From positions 62,001 to 126,000 of the forward strand of contig CACKFO010000001.1 of assembly GCA_902599405.1 (NCBI GenBank): a DNA stretch of 64,000 nt, read 5' to 3'. The position numbers and the translations under genes were made by a program. This document shows positions 28,468-37,255 of the stretch, piece after piece. How positions within the stretch are numbered: position 1 is the stretch's first letter; every line of letters starts with the position of its first letter. This DNA comes from an uncultured Alphaproteobacteria bacterium. Lineage in GTDB: Bacteria; Pseudomonadota; Alphaproteobacteria; HIMB59. Under the pieces are notes generated by a model that saw nothing but the letters and a program-made list of their open reading frames with translations, did not search any database and had not been told where the DNA came from.

Positions 28468-28969
28468 TCTTGTAATTATAACTTTTAAGTCTTTTTACTA
28501 ATTGTAGTTCTTTAATTTCACCAGTATTTTTTTTTATCTCACTCCAGGAATTAATATATAGATTAATCTCGCAAAATGCACATGTTGGAAATTTTATTAT
28601 TTTATCTTTTGCAATATAGTTAATTAAATCAATCAAAGCTGGATTATGACCTACTATCATTAAATTTTTGTTAATTTTAATTTTTTTTATCCATTTAATT
28701 AAATCGTTAAAGTTGAAAGTATATAGTTCACTTTCAAAATTAACTTTAATTGAGTCTTTAAATATTTTTTTGCAAGTCTCTTGTGTTCTTTTTGAATTCG
28801 ATGAAAAAATTGAGATATCTTTAAAATTTAGTTTTTTAAAAATATGCGTTGCCATTACTTTGCAACTAAAAATCCCCCTCTCAGATAATGGTCTTTCATG
28901 ATCGTCTAATTCTAAATTTTTCCAAGAGGATTTAGCGTGACGTAATAAAAATAGTTTTTTTTCAATCAT
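28460..28969 (-). CDS. SixA-like phosphohistidine phosphatase
   Basis: A small histidine-phosphatase superfamily protein of 169 residues. The catalytic motif LLRHAKSSW is at 8-16 and the second histidine is in LMIVGHNPAL near 125. SixA proteins remove phosphate from histidine of phosphotransfer proteins. It is the first gene of the sixA-ppk-phoR run and divergent from ppx with only 11 bp between. A direct role in polyphosphate or Pho signalling is plausible from context but not shown. Confidence 0.85.
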   Translation of the reverse strand: MIEKKLFLLRHAKSSWKNLELDDHERPLSERGIFSCKVMATHIFKKLNFKDISIFSSNSKRTQETCKKIFKDSIKVNFESELYTFNFNDLIKWIKKIKINKNLMIVGHNPALIDLINYIAKDKIIKFPTCAFCEINLYINSWSEIKKNTGEIKELQLVKRLKSYNYKNE

Positions 28970-28980
28970 CTGTTAAATAT

Positions 28981-30441
28981 ATGCAATATAATATGCTTAA
29001 TAAAAAAGATTCTATTGCAGTAATAGATATAGGGTCAAATTCAGTAAGATTGTGTGTATTTAGGGGCAATATGAGAAGCCCTGATGTGCTCTATAATAAA
29101 AAATTTTTTTGTGGGTTAGGTGAATACCTTCCAAAAACAAAATTGATCAGCAAAGAGGCTGAAAAAAAATGTATCAACTCAATAATTTTTTTTAACTCAA
29201 TAATTGAAGAAATAAAACCTAACCACTCTGTCGCTTTGTGTACTGCAGCAATTCGAAATGCTTCTAACAAAAAACAAATTACAAATAAGATACAAAAAGT
29301 TTTTAAGGGAAAAGTTTTAACTTTATCTGGAAGACAAGAGGCCTCCTATGCCACACTAGGCGTTCGTTCTGCAATACCTAGGGCCAATGGGACCATTATT
29401 GATATGGGAGGTGGCAGTCTTGAATTAGCACAAATAACACCACATAAAATTAAAAATATATCTTCTTTTCCTTTGGGTATATTAAACTTCACTAAAGAAC
29501 ATAAAGAGCATAAAAAAATTAACAAAGAAATAAATTCAAAACATAAAAATCAAAAAATCTTCTATTTAATTGGTGGAGCATTTAGGACAATTGCAAGATG
29601 TTATATTTATTTTAATAAATTGCCCTTTAATGAAATACACAACTTGAGTATCTCTCGGAAAAATTTTTATGAATTAAAATCAGAATTACAAAAAATTGGG
29701 ATTGACGACCTACAAAAAATTCCGAAAATTTCTGTCGACAGAATAAAACATATTCATATTGCAATAGAAGTATTGGACAAGGTGTTAAAATTATCAAACT
29801 GCGAGCAGTTTATTTATCCAAGATACGGGATTAGAGAGGGTTTCATTTACGAAAATCTTCCCAAAAAGCAAAGGCTTTTAGATCCAACTGAAATTTCTTT
29901 AGAATTAATAGCTAAAAGTAGATGTCGTTTTTTAATATTTAATAAAAAGACTTTTGCTTGGATTAAAAATGTTTATTTAAAATTTATAAATTTAAAAATG
30001 TCCCCTAACCAACTGAGAGTAATAAAACTCTCATGCATTATTTCAGATTTGGGATGGGAGCAAACAGCCAAAATTAGAGCTTCTTATGCATTCAACCTAA
30101 TATTAAATAGTCCTCTAGTAGGAATAGAACAATCAGAAAAAGTATTTATTGCATATTTAGTGTATTTAAGGCACACGAAAAATATCTTAGACCAAAGGGT
30201 TATTGAAAAAGAATTAAGTACCTATTTATCTTATTTATCAAGTGACGAAAAAAAGTTAGCTTATCAGATTGGGTGTGTATTAAATTTTTTATACTCTATA
30301 ACTAAGGGTTCTTCTTTTTTATTAAAACAGCTTGATCTTAAATCTTTAACATTGGCAGAGCAAAAAAAGGTTTCGTCTATTCAAAAAGTACCAAAATCAG
30401 GCAAAACTGAACAGCTTTATAACCTAATTAGAAAATTTTAA
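28981..30441 (+). CDS. ppx: Exopolyphosphatase / guanosine pentaphosphatase (Ppx/GppA)
   Basis: Degrades polyphosphate from the ends or hydrolyses pppGpp. The actin-like ATPase fold is visible as IAVIDIGSNSVRL near 13, ALCTAAIRNASN near 84, GRQEASYATLGVR near 115, and IDMGGGSLELA near 140. The 486 residues include a C-terminal HD-like helical region. The first ATG (28981) and a second at 28993 are both possible starts. It is divergent from sixA-ppk, pairing synthesis and breakdown of polyphosphate at one locus. Confidence 0.92.
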   Translation: MQYNMLNKKDSIAVIDIGSNSVRLCVFRGNMRSPDVLYNKKFFCGLGEYLPKTKLISKEAEKKCINSIIFFNSIIEEIKPNHSVALCTAAIRNASNKKQITNKIQKVFKGKVLTLSGRQEASYATLGVRSAIPRANGTIIDMGGGSLELAQITPHKIKNISSFPLGILNFTKEHKEHKKINKEINSKHKNQKIFYLIGGAFRTIARCYIYFNKLPFNEIHNLSISRKNFYELKSELQKIGIDDLQKIPKISVDRIKHIHIAIEVLDKVLKLSNCEQFIYPRYGIREGFIYENLPKKQRLLDPTEISLELIAKSRCRFLIFNKKTFAWIKNVYLKFINLKMSPNQLRVIKLSCIISDLGWEQTAKIRASYAFNLILNSPLVGIEQSEKVFIAYLVYLRHTKNILDQRVIEKELSTYLSYLSSDEKKLAYQIGCVLNFLYSITKGSSFLLKQLDLKSLTLAEQKKVSSIQKVPKSGKTEQLYNLIRKF

Positions 30442-30494
30442 TATTAGATTAATATTTTTTTAATTAAAATTACATAATCAATAAATCTAATATT
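30440..30494. repeat. 11-bp inverted repeat before the choice-of-anchor I gene
   Basis: AATATTAGATT (30440-30450) and AATCTAATATT (30484-30494) are perfect inverted arms 33 bp apart, filling the gap between ppx and the next gene. The arms frame the likely promoter. They may be a regulator-binding site pair or the ppx 3-prime hairpin; there is no T-run after the second arm. Confidence 0.45.
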
Positions 30495-30517
30495 CTTTGG
30501 TATTTGGAGAAAAAATA

Positions 30518-32077
30518 ATGAAATTATTATTATCAATGCTTTTAAGCTTTGTTTTTTTCAATGTAAATGCATTGGAACTTAATAAAATCTCAGGCTATTC
30601 AACTTTTTCATGGGACGAAGGTGGATCAGAAATTTTAGCTTACGACTCTCAAAGAAACAGAATATTTGTAACAAACAATCTAACAAAATCTGTAGATGTT
30701 TTAGATATTACAAGATTACCTTATACAGAAAAATTAATTTCAATCAAACCAAGAGCAGGTGTTGGTGGAATAAACAGTGTTGCTGTTTCAGAACAAGCAG
30801 GTTTGCTTGCTTTAGCAATCGAGGCAGAAGACAAACAAGACAATGGTGCTGTTTTGTTCTATAATCTTAATACATTAAAATTGGCTTTTGGGTACTCAGT
30901 AGGTGCGCTGCCTGATAATGTTGTATTTACTCCGGATGGGAAATATGCATTGGTCGCCAATGAGGGTGAGCCAAATGATGACTACACTGTTGATCCCAAA
31001 GGATCTGTTTCAATTATTGATTTAAACAAATGGTTTGTCGGCCCTAGTGAAGATAAAATCAGAAATATAAACTTTTATTACAATGGGGCTCCAGAGGGTG
31101 GCAGAATTGTAAAACCTGGATCATCTTTTTTGTATGATGCTGAACCAGAGTTTATAGCGGTTAGCGGTGACTCTAAAAGAGCTTATGTAGCTCTTCAAGA
31201 AAATAACGTTATTGCAAAGATAGATATTAGTTTGGGCATAGTTACTGATTACTTTGGTTTAGGCTATAAAGATTGGTCTCAGTCCGCTCTTGATGCTTCA
31301 AATAAGGATAACAGAGTTAATATACAGCCTTGGCCGGTTAAAGGAATGTATCAACCAGACACCATGGTAGTTGTCAGTAAAGAGATTAATGGTGAAATGT
31401 ATGATTATGTTTTAATGGCTAATGAGGGAGATGCAAAAGATTACGATGGATTCTCAGAAGAGGTAAGGGTCGCTGATTTAACTTTAGACCCTTCAGTCTT
31501 TCCTAATGCCTCGGAGCTCCAAAAAAAATCAAATCTCGGTAGGTTAAAAACAACTACTACTATGGGAGATGCTGATGGTGACGGTTTTTATGAAGAAATC
31601 TATACCTACGGCGGAAGATCTTTTTCAATTTTGGACGGTAATACCGGACAAATTATTTATGATAGCGGTAATGATATTGCTGTTAGAACAGCGTTTTCAG
31701 GTTTTTTTAACTGGAATGAGGATGCGGGATCTTTTGATGACAGAAGTGACGATAAAGGTGCAGAGCCAGAGGCTCTTACAGTTGGAGAAATTGATGGAAG
31801 AACAATAGCTTTTGTAGGTCTTGAAAGACAGGGCGGTATCATGATGTACGATATTACTGGTATGGTAAAACCAAAATTTCTTGGATATTTTAATGGTAGA
31901 AACTTTTTTGGCGATGGTACAAAACAAACTGGTGGTGACATATCTCCTGAATCATTAGTTTTTATACCTGCCGACAAGACACCTCCACTTTATCATGTCA
32001 GAAAAGGAACTCCTTTATTGATTGGAGCCTATGAACTTTCGGGTTCAACTGCTATTTACGAAGTTATAATTGATTAG
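30518..32077 (+). CDS. Exported choice-of-anchor I family beta-propeller protein
   Basis: A secreted or periplasmic protein of about 519 residues. The ATG at 30518 follows GGAG and opens a clear signal peptide ending near NVNALE; an upstream TTG at 30497 is rejected. The body has YVTN-like propeller repeats (RNRIFVTNN, GKYALVANEGEPNDDY, SKRAYVALQENN) and late blocks YTYGGRSFSI and PEALTVGEIDGRTIAFVGLERQGG, which mark the choice-of-anchor I family. Some family members are fused to or annotated as phosphatases, and its place after ppx invites a phosphate role, but no catalytic site can be named. Confidence 0.75.
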   Translation: MKLLLSMLLSFVFFNVNALELNKISGYSTFSWDEGGSEILAYDSQRNRIFVTNNLTKSVDVLDITRLPYTEKLISIKPRAGVGGINSVAVSEQAGLLALAIEAEDKQDNGAVLFYNLNTLKLAFGYSVGALPDNVVFTPDGKYALVANEGEPNDDYTVDPKGSVSIIDLNKWFVGPSEDKIRNINFYYNGAPEGGRIVKPGSSFLYDAEPEFIAVSGDSKRAYVALQENNVIAKIDISLGIVTDYFGLGYKDWSQSALDASNKDNRVNIQPWPVKGMYQPDTMVVVSKEINGEMYDYVLMANEGDAKDYDGFSEEVRVADLTLDPSVFPNASELQKKSNLGRLKTTTTMGDADGDGFYEEIYTYGGRSFSILDGNTGQIIYDSGNDIAVRTAFSGFFNWNEDAGSFDDRSDDKGAEPEALTVGEIDGRTIAFVGLERQGGIMMYDITGMVKPKFLGYFNGRNFFGDGTKQTGGDISPESLVFIPADKTPPLYHVRKGTPLLIGAYELSGSTAIYEVIID

Positions 32078-32090
32078 TAATATTTATTTT

Positions 32091-32116
32091 ACCCTCTCTA
32101 AATTAATAGGGAGGGT
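32091..32116. terminator. Hairpin between convergent genes
   Basis: ACCCTCTC and GGGAGGGT form an eight-pair stem (one G-U) around a ten-base AT loop, in the 38-bp gap between the choice-of-anchor I gene and the convergent ATP-grasp gene. A-rich sequence to the left gives Ts on the minus strand, so it can serve the minus gene and probably both. Confidence 0.6.
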
Positions 32117-32970
32117 TAGATTAAATAGCTTTTTCTAAACTTGTCATTAATAAGTGCAATAGCTTTTTTTCCATCCTCAAGTGAAATCTTATCTGGCGGA
32201 CCCCAAGCAGTTTTATTGACATCAACAATATAAATTTTTTTCGTATCCCTATCTCTTAAAATGTCTAACTCCCCAAAATCTAGTTTAAATTTTTTACAAA
32301 ATTCATTTATTAAACTAATCTCTTCATTTTCAAATAAAGAACAAATTGAGACTATTTTTGAATAAACAGTTTTAGATTTAAAGCGATATTCTTTTTGAGC
32401 AAATTTCACGTAAGCTAATACAATTTCATCTTTAACCCATACGACCCTATAATCGACAGCAAATTCGTTATAAATATTATTAATTAATTTTTGGTAAACC
32501 TTATTTTTATAAATTTTAAATCCTAACGAAGAACTATTTATAATCTTCCCGTCATGTTTTGCATTTTGCTCTGATTTTTCTAAAATTGAACCATGATAGT
32601 TTTTTGGATCTAAGTTCAGAGAATAACCAAAAATCTCTAAGAAAACTCTATCAACATTAGATTTACTGATGTCAGTGCAATTTTTATTTATTACTATTTT
32701 TTTTGGATTTTCAGAGACTTGGTAGTTACTATTAGTTTTGTCATAAAAATATAATTCTATGTCAGCTAGTTCTGGGGAGGACGTAAACTTAACTGGCAAG
32801 CCCCATCTAACTTTAGCTAAAGAATAAAGTGGATTGAAAGGCCTTCTAGGGTAACAGATTATTTTTTTTTTATTTGATGAGTTAGATTCATATAAGCTAA
32901 TCAAAAAATAAACATCTCTCAGCCCTCGAAGAATAGTACTAATTACGTCTGAAACAGTTATTGATGACAT
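32116..32970 (-). CDS. ATP-grasp-like protein of unknown function
   Basis: A 284-residue protein if the ATG at 32970 (MSSITVSDVIS) is used; a TTG at 33003 would add 11 residues. The C-terminal part resembles the ATP-grasp fold: an acidic strand in DFGELDILRD and the Asp/Asn pair in IYIVDVNKTAWGPP (about residues 231-258) match the Mg-ATP ligand positions. The N terminus reads KKIICYPRRPFNPLYSLAKVRWGLP and looks like a small Rossmann-type part. The gene stands alone with a Pho-box candidate 34 bp upstream. The ligation product is unknown; relatives with a sugar- or peptide-ligase role are possible. Confidence 0.6.
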   Translation of the reverse strand: MSSITVSDVISTILRGLRDVYFLISLYESNSSNKKKIICYPRRPFNPLYSLAKVRWGLPVKFTSSPELADIELYFYDKTNSNYQVSENPKKIVINKNCTDISKSNVDRVFLEIFGYSLNLDPKNYHGSILEKSEQNAKHDGKIINSSSLGFKIYKNKVYQKLINNIYNEFAVDYRVVWVKDEIVLAYVKFAQKEYRFKSKTVYSKIVSICSLFENEEISLINEFCKKFKLDFGELDILRDRDTKKIYIVDVNKTAWGPPDKISLEDGKKAIALINDKFRKSYLI

Positions 32971-33003
32971 AAATTGATTCTTTAGACCATTACATATATA
33001 CAA

Positions 33004-33020
33004 TGTTAAAGTTTTATTAA
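33004..33020 (-). promoter_or_regulatory. Candidate Pho box before the ATP-grasp gene
   Basis: The third exact copy of TTAATAAAACTTTAACA on the minus strand. TATATA or TGTAAT lie downstream at -10 distance for the minus gene. Its other end is the A of the glnD ATG, the same geometry as the copy at the SET-domain gene. Binding of PhoB here could also affect glnD. Confidence 0.55.
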
Positions 33021-35572
33021 TGAAAGATATCTCTCAAATAAAAAAGAAGTATCAATCAAATAAGGTTAAATTATTTCAAAAATTAGCATCAACTAATGAT
33101 GGCTTCTATTTTAATAAAAATCATACAGATCTTGTTGATACAGTTGTAAAAGAAATAGTTAAAGGAATTTATAATATTTATCCAATAGAAGATTTCTCTT
33201 TAATCGCTGTAGGTGGGTATGGCAGACATGACTTGTCACCAAAAAGTGATGTTGATTTGTTATTTATTTATAAAAAATCTAATAGAAATATAAGAGATTT
33301 TATTACTCAATTAAATAATACACTGTGGGATATTGGATTAGAAGTCGGCATATCTTTTTTAACAATTAAACAAGCATTAATCGATTCTAAGAAAGATATA
33401 AAGACAATTACAAAATTTGTTGAGACTCGTTTTATCATTGGTGATGAAATTCAATACGGAGAGTTTGTTCGGTCTATTAAAATTTTAATTGGAAAACAAA
33501 ATCCCCTAAAGCTCAGCGAATTAAAGCTTATAGAGTTGGTTGAAAGACATGACTATCGAATAGGAATTAAAAGTAATTTAGAGCCGAATATCAAAGAGGG
33601 TATTGGGGGTCTTAGAGATATTCATACCATACTGTGGGTATCGATCTTTATGTTTAATATTTATAAATTAGAAGACTTAACATCTATTAATATCTATACC
33701 AAAGAGGAAATTAAAGAATTAAAGAATGCTTGGAAATTTCTCTTAACCATTCGAGCATTTATTCATTTATTTAACGAAAGCAAAGGCGATGTTTTATCTA
33801 TTGAAAATCAATTAAAAATTTCAAAAAAACTCTCTTACAAAGACAAAAAGAAAGAAAAAGGAGTAGAGATTTTTATGAAAGATTTGTTTGTGAATGTTGC
33901 AAAGATTAATTCTCTCTTAAGAACCTTTTATTCAAAACTTCCAGAGGATTTAATAATCAAAACAATTTATAAAAGAAAACCTACTAAAACTAAATCATTA
34001 GAAAAAGAATTTATAATTGAAAAAGGTTTTCTTAATTTAAAAAATAATACACCTAAAAACCTTCGACTAAAATGGGCAAACGTCTTTGAAAAATCCTTGG
34101 AACATAATTTACTCATTCATCCTCGCTTTTTAAAGACCGTCGAGGAAAAAAGAAAAGTTTTAAAAAAAAGCACAGATAAACAGCACCTCCAATCATTTTT
34201 AAATATTGTCGTCTCCAAAAAAAATCCTATACAGGCCCTTCATGATTTTAATGATACCCAGCTATTTAGCGAAATATTTCCTGAGTTTGGCAGAGTTTGG
34301 GGACAAGTGCAGTTTGATATTTATCATCACTACACCACCGACGAACACTTATTATTAACACTGCACAACCTAAATGAGCTAAGACAAAAATCCTTTTATA
34401 ATGAAATATATAGCAGGTTATCCTCAAGAGAAGCCCTTCACATCGCTTTATTATTTCATGATATTGGAAAGAAGGGGCCAAAAAATCATTCTGTATATGG
34501 AACAGAGTTAACCAACAAGGTCCTAAAAAGACTTCCTGTATCAGAAGAAGTGAAAGAATTGACATTGTGGTTAGTTGAAAACCATTTAGCAATGAGCGAT
34601 ACAGCTTTTAAAAATGACACTCAAAGTCCTGAGGCAATTGCTAAATTTACTTCTATTGCGAACACAGAAGAAAAAATAAACTCATTGTTTCTTTTTACCT
34701 TATGTGACATTGCCTCTGTCGGACCAAACGTTCTAAACGAATGGAGAATAAGCCTGCTTAGAAGTTTATTTTATAATGCAAGAGATTTTCTGCAAAGAGG
34801 TCTAGACACAAAAACTTATTCTACTTCTGTTCAAGTATCTTTAAAGAAATCAGTATTACAAAAATCTGATGTTAATTTAAAAAAGTTTATAAAAAATTCG
34901 ATAAATGAATTTCCAAATCAATTCTGGGAAGCCTTTTCATCAAGAATGATCGTCGATATTTTTAAAATTTACCAAAGAAATAAAAAAGCAAAGGTTATTA
35001 ACTCTGTAAATTTTCTTAATTATGAAAATAAAGAATATAGTGCTGTTGTTGTCACAAGTAAAAATAGACCAGGAATTTTAAAAGATATTGTTTCGGGGTT
35101 TACACATTCTCAATCGAATATTCTTAGTTCTAGAATAATATCTTTAAATAACAATCAAGTAATTGATGTGTTTTGGGTAACCAATTTTTTGAATAAAGGT
35201 GTTTTAGATTTAAACGAACAGAAAAGAGCAGCTAAACATGTAATGAGTGCTCTTGATCAAAAAGATTTTAAACCCTTACGGTCATTTACCAAAGGTTTAC
35301 AAAAACTTACTGTAAATCCTCAAATTACAATTGATAACGATATGAGTAAGCAAGTCACTACTTTTCAAATATTATCTGGCGATAGGCCTGGATTATTAAT
35401 GGATATTTTAGGAGTATTTCATGACAAAAAAATAAGTGTCCAATCAGCAAAAATTTCCACATACGGTGAAAAGGTTTTCGATATTTTTCAATTAACAAAT
35501 AGCAATAACCAAAAAATCAAAGATGAAAAATTACTCAAATCAATTGAAAAGGATTTGATGTCTATTTTTTAG
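33020..35572 (+). CDS. glnD: Bifunctional uridylyltransferase/uridylyl-removing enzyme GlnD
   Basis: Senses glutamine and adds or removes UMP on PII proteins. The 850 residues show the nucleotidyltransferase site GGYGRHDLSPKSDVDLL near 66, the HD uridylyl-removing domain with HDIGKKGPKNHS near 490, and two C-terminal ACT domains (VVTSKNRPGILKDIVSG near 680 and ILSGDRPGLLMDIL near 785). No PII gene is in the window. The start abuts the Pho-box candidate and lacks a Shine-Dalgarno. trpS follows after 75 bp. Confidence 0.95.
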   Translation: MKDISQIKKKYQSNKVKLFQKLASTNDGFYFNKNHTDLVDTVVKEIVKGIYNIYPIEDFSLIAVGGYGRHDLSPKSDVDLLFIYKKSNRNIRDFITQLNNTLWDIGLEVGISFLTIKQALIDSKKDIKTITKFVETRFIIGDEIQYGEFVRSIKILIGKQNPLKLSELKLIELVERHDYRIGIKSNLEPNIKEGIGGLRDIHTILWVSIFMFNIYKLEDLTSINIYTKEEIKELKNAWKFLLTIRAFIHLFNESKGDVLSIENQLKISKKLSYKDKKKEKGVEIFMKDLFVNVAKINSLLRTFYSKLPEDLIIKTIYKRKPTKTKSLEKEFIIEKGFLNLKNNTPKNLRLKWANVFEKSLEHNLLIHPRFLKTVEEKRKVLKKSTDKQHLQSFLNIVVSKKNPIQALHDFNDTQLFSEIFPEFGRVWGQVQFDIYHHYTTDEHLLLTLHNLNELRQKSFYNEIYSRLSSREALHIALLFHDIGKKGPKNHSVYGTELTNKVLKRLPVSEEVKELTLWLVENHLAMSDTAFKNDTQSPEAIAKFTSIANTEEKINSLFLFTLCDIASVGPNVLNEWRISLLRSLFYNARDFLQRGLDTKTYSTSVQVSLKKSVLQKSDVNLKKFIKNSINEFPNQFWEAFSSRMIVDIFKIYQRNKKAKVINSVNFLNYENKEYSAVVVTSKNRPGILKDIVSGFTHSQSNILSSRIISLNNNQVIDVFWVTNFLNKGVLDLNEQKRAAKHVMSALDQKDFKPLRSFTKGLQKLTVNPQITIDNDMSKQVTTFQILSGDRPGLLMDILGVFHDKKISVQSAKISTYGEKVFDIFQLTNSNNQKIKDEKLLKSIEKDLMSIF

Positions 35573-35647
35573 GTTTTTTATGTTTATCGATTTAAGTCCC
35601 TCGATATTACTAGATAATTCTGATATCAATTTTAATAATATTTAAAT

Positions 35648-36652
35648 ATGAGCAGTTTCCAAAAAAGAGTTTTTTCTGGTGTTCAACCAACAGGAACCCT
35701 GCATTTAGGTAACTATCTTGGTGCGATAAAAAACTTTGTAGAGCTTCAAAAAGAATTTGAATGTATTTATTGTGTTGTAGATCAACACGCCATTACTGTT
35801 GAGCAAAATCCAGCTGAACTTCGCTCAAACACGCTAGAGGTATTAGCATCATTTATTGCAGCAGGAGTGGACTATAAAAAACAAATTATTTTTCAACAAT
35901 CAAGTGTAGCAGAACACTCTCAGCTTGCTTGGGTATTTAATTGTGTCAGTCGAATTGGTTGGCTTAATAGAATGACACAATTCAAAGATAAAGCTGGGAA
36001 GAATAAAGAAAACGTAAGTGTTGGCTTAATGGTTTACCCAAACTTAATGGCTGCAGATATTCTTGCTTACCTTGCAACGCATGTTCCCGTAGGTGATGAT
36101 CAAAAACAACATTTAGAACTGTCAAGAGACATTGCACAAAAATTTAATAATGATTTTAAAGTAGACTTCTTTCCGCTGCCAGAACCACTTATTTATGGAA
36201 ATGCGACAAGGGTTATGAGCCTTCGAGATGGAACTAAAAAAATGTCAAAATCTGATGCATCTGAATTTTCTAGAATTTTATTAACTGATAGTGATGATGA
36301 TATAAGTTCTAAAATAAAAAAGGCAAAGTCTGACTCAGACCTTATTCCTGATAACAAGGATCAATTACAAAATAAACCTGAATGCTTAAATTTAATCAAT
36401 ATTTTGTCTGCTTGTTCAAATGAAAGTATTGAAAAAACTCTGGTAAGTTATGCTGGCAAAGAATATTCAAAATTAAAAAATGACCTTGCAGACAAATTAA
36501 TTCAAGTCATAGGACCAATTAGAACCGAGATATTAAATCTTCTCAATAATAAGGATGAATTAAATAAAGTCCTAGATATGGGTAGCGAAAAAGCATCCAC
36601 AATTGCAGGCCCTATTCTCAAAGAAGTCTATAAGATAGTCGGTTTTAGATAG
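35648..36652 (+). CDS. trpS: Tryptophanyl-tRNA synthetase
   Basis: A class I aminoacyl-tRNA synthetase of 334 residues. The HIGH-like motif is PTGTLHLGNYLGA (16-28) and the KMSKS motif is KKMSKSDAS near residue 200. Specific TrpRS features such as DQHAIT and GDDQKQHLELSRD are present. It lies between glnD and the nfuA-like gene; in many alphaproteobacteria murJ lies between glnD and trpS, but here it is missing. Confidence 0.97.
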   Translation: MSSFQKRVFSGVQPTGTLHLGNYLGAIKNFVELQKEFECIYCVVDQHAITVEQNPAELRSNTLEVLASFIAAGVDYKKQIIFQQSSVAEHSQLAWVFNCVSRIGWLNRMTQFKDKAGKNKENVSVGLMVYPNLMAADILAYLATHVPVGDDQKQHLELSRDIAQKFNNDFKVDFFPLPEPLIYGNATRVMSLRDGTKKMSKSDASEFSRILLTDSDDDISSKIKKAKSDSDLIPDNKDQLQNKPECLNLINILSACSNESIEKTLVSYAGKEYSKLKNDLADKLIQVIGPIRTEILNLLNNKDELNKVLDMGSEKASTIAGPILKEVYKIVGFR

Positions 36653-36697
36653 ACACTTTGTCTTGAAATTTCCAATTTTATAGACATATTATTAGCA

Positions 36698-37255
36698 ATG
36701 TTCGTACAAACTGAACCAACGCCTAACCCTGCAACCTTAAAGTTTTTGCCAGGAAAAGAGGTCATGAAAGACGGAACTATGTTCTATCAAAACCAAGAGT
36801 CTGCCTCAAATTCACCTTTGGCAATGAACTTGTTTAATATTAAAGGTGTTGAGGGTGTTTTTTTTGGGTCTGACTTTATCACTATAACCAAAGGCAAAGA
36901 TAATGATTGGACGCTTATGAAACCTGCAATTTTGGGTTGTATCATTGAGCACTTTACAATGAACAAACCTATTATCTCAGAGCAATCTGCATCAACTGGA
37001 CATACAATTGATGAGAACGATAGTGATGTTGTAAAAAAGATCAAAGAACTTCTAGATAGTAAAGTAAGACCAGCTGTTGCTATGGACGGTGGAGATATCA
37101 TATTTGACAAATATAATGAGGGAATTGTATTTCTACAAATGCAAGGGGCCTGTCAGGGATGTCCAAGTTCAACGGCAACTTTAAAAATGGGAATTGAAAA
37201 TATGCTAAAGCATTATATTCCCGAAGTCCGTGAAGTACGACCCGTTGAAGTCTAG
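36698..37255 (+). CDS. NfuA/NifU-like Fe-S scaffold protein
   Basis: A 185-residue Fe-S cluster carrier. The N-terminal Nfu_N domain begins FVQTEPTPNPATLKFLPG; the C-terminal NifU-like domain carries the cluster motif GACQGCPSSTATLK. This two-domain form is common in alphaproteobacteria and mitochondria and delivers 4Fe-4S clusters to target enzymes such as MiaB. Its 3-prime end overlaps the bax-like gene by 26 bp. Confidence 0.92.
   Translation: MFVQTEPTPNPATLKFLPGKEVMKDGTMFYQNQESASNSPLAMNLFNIKGVEGVFFGSDFITITKGKDNDWTLMKPAILGCIIEHFTMNKPIISEQSASTGHTIDENDSDVVKKIKELLDSKVRPAVAMDGGDIIFDKYNEGIVFLQMQGACQGCPSSTATLKMGIENMLKHYIPEVREVRPVEV

Noticed and set aside
31657-31977. Minus-strand frames inside the choice-of-anchor I gene
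   Set aside because: The plus-strand frame has a signal peptide and family motifs across the whole region.
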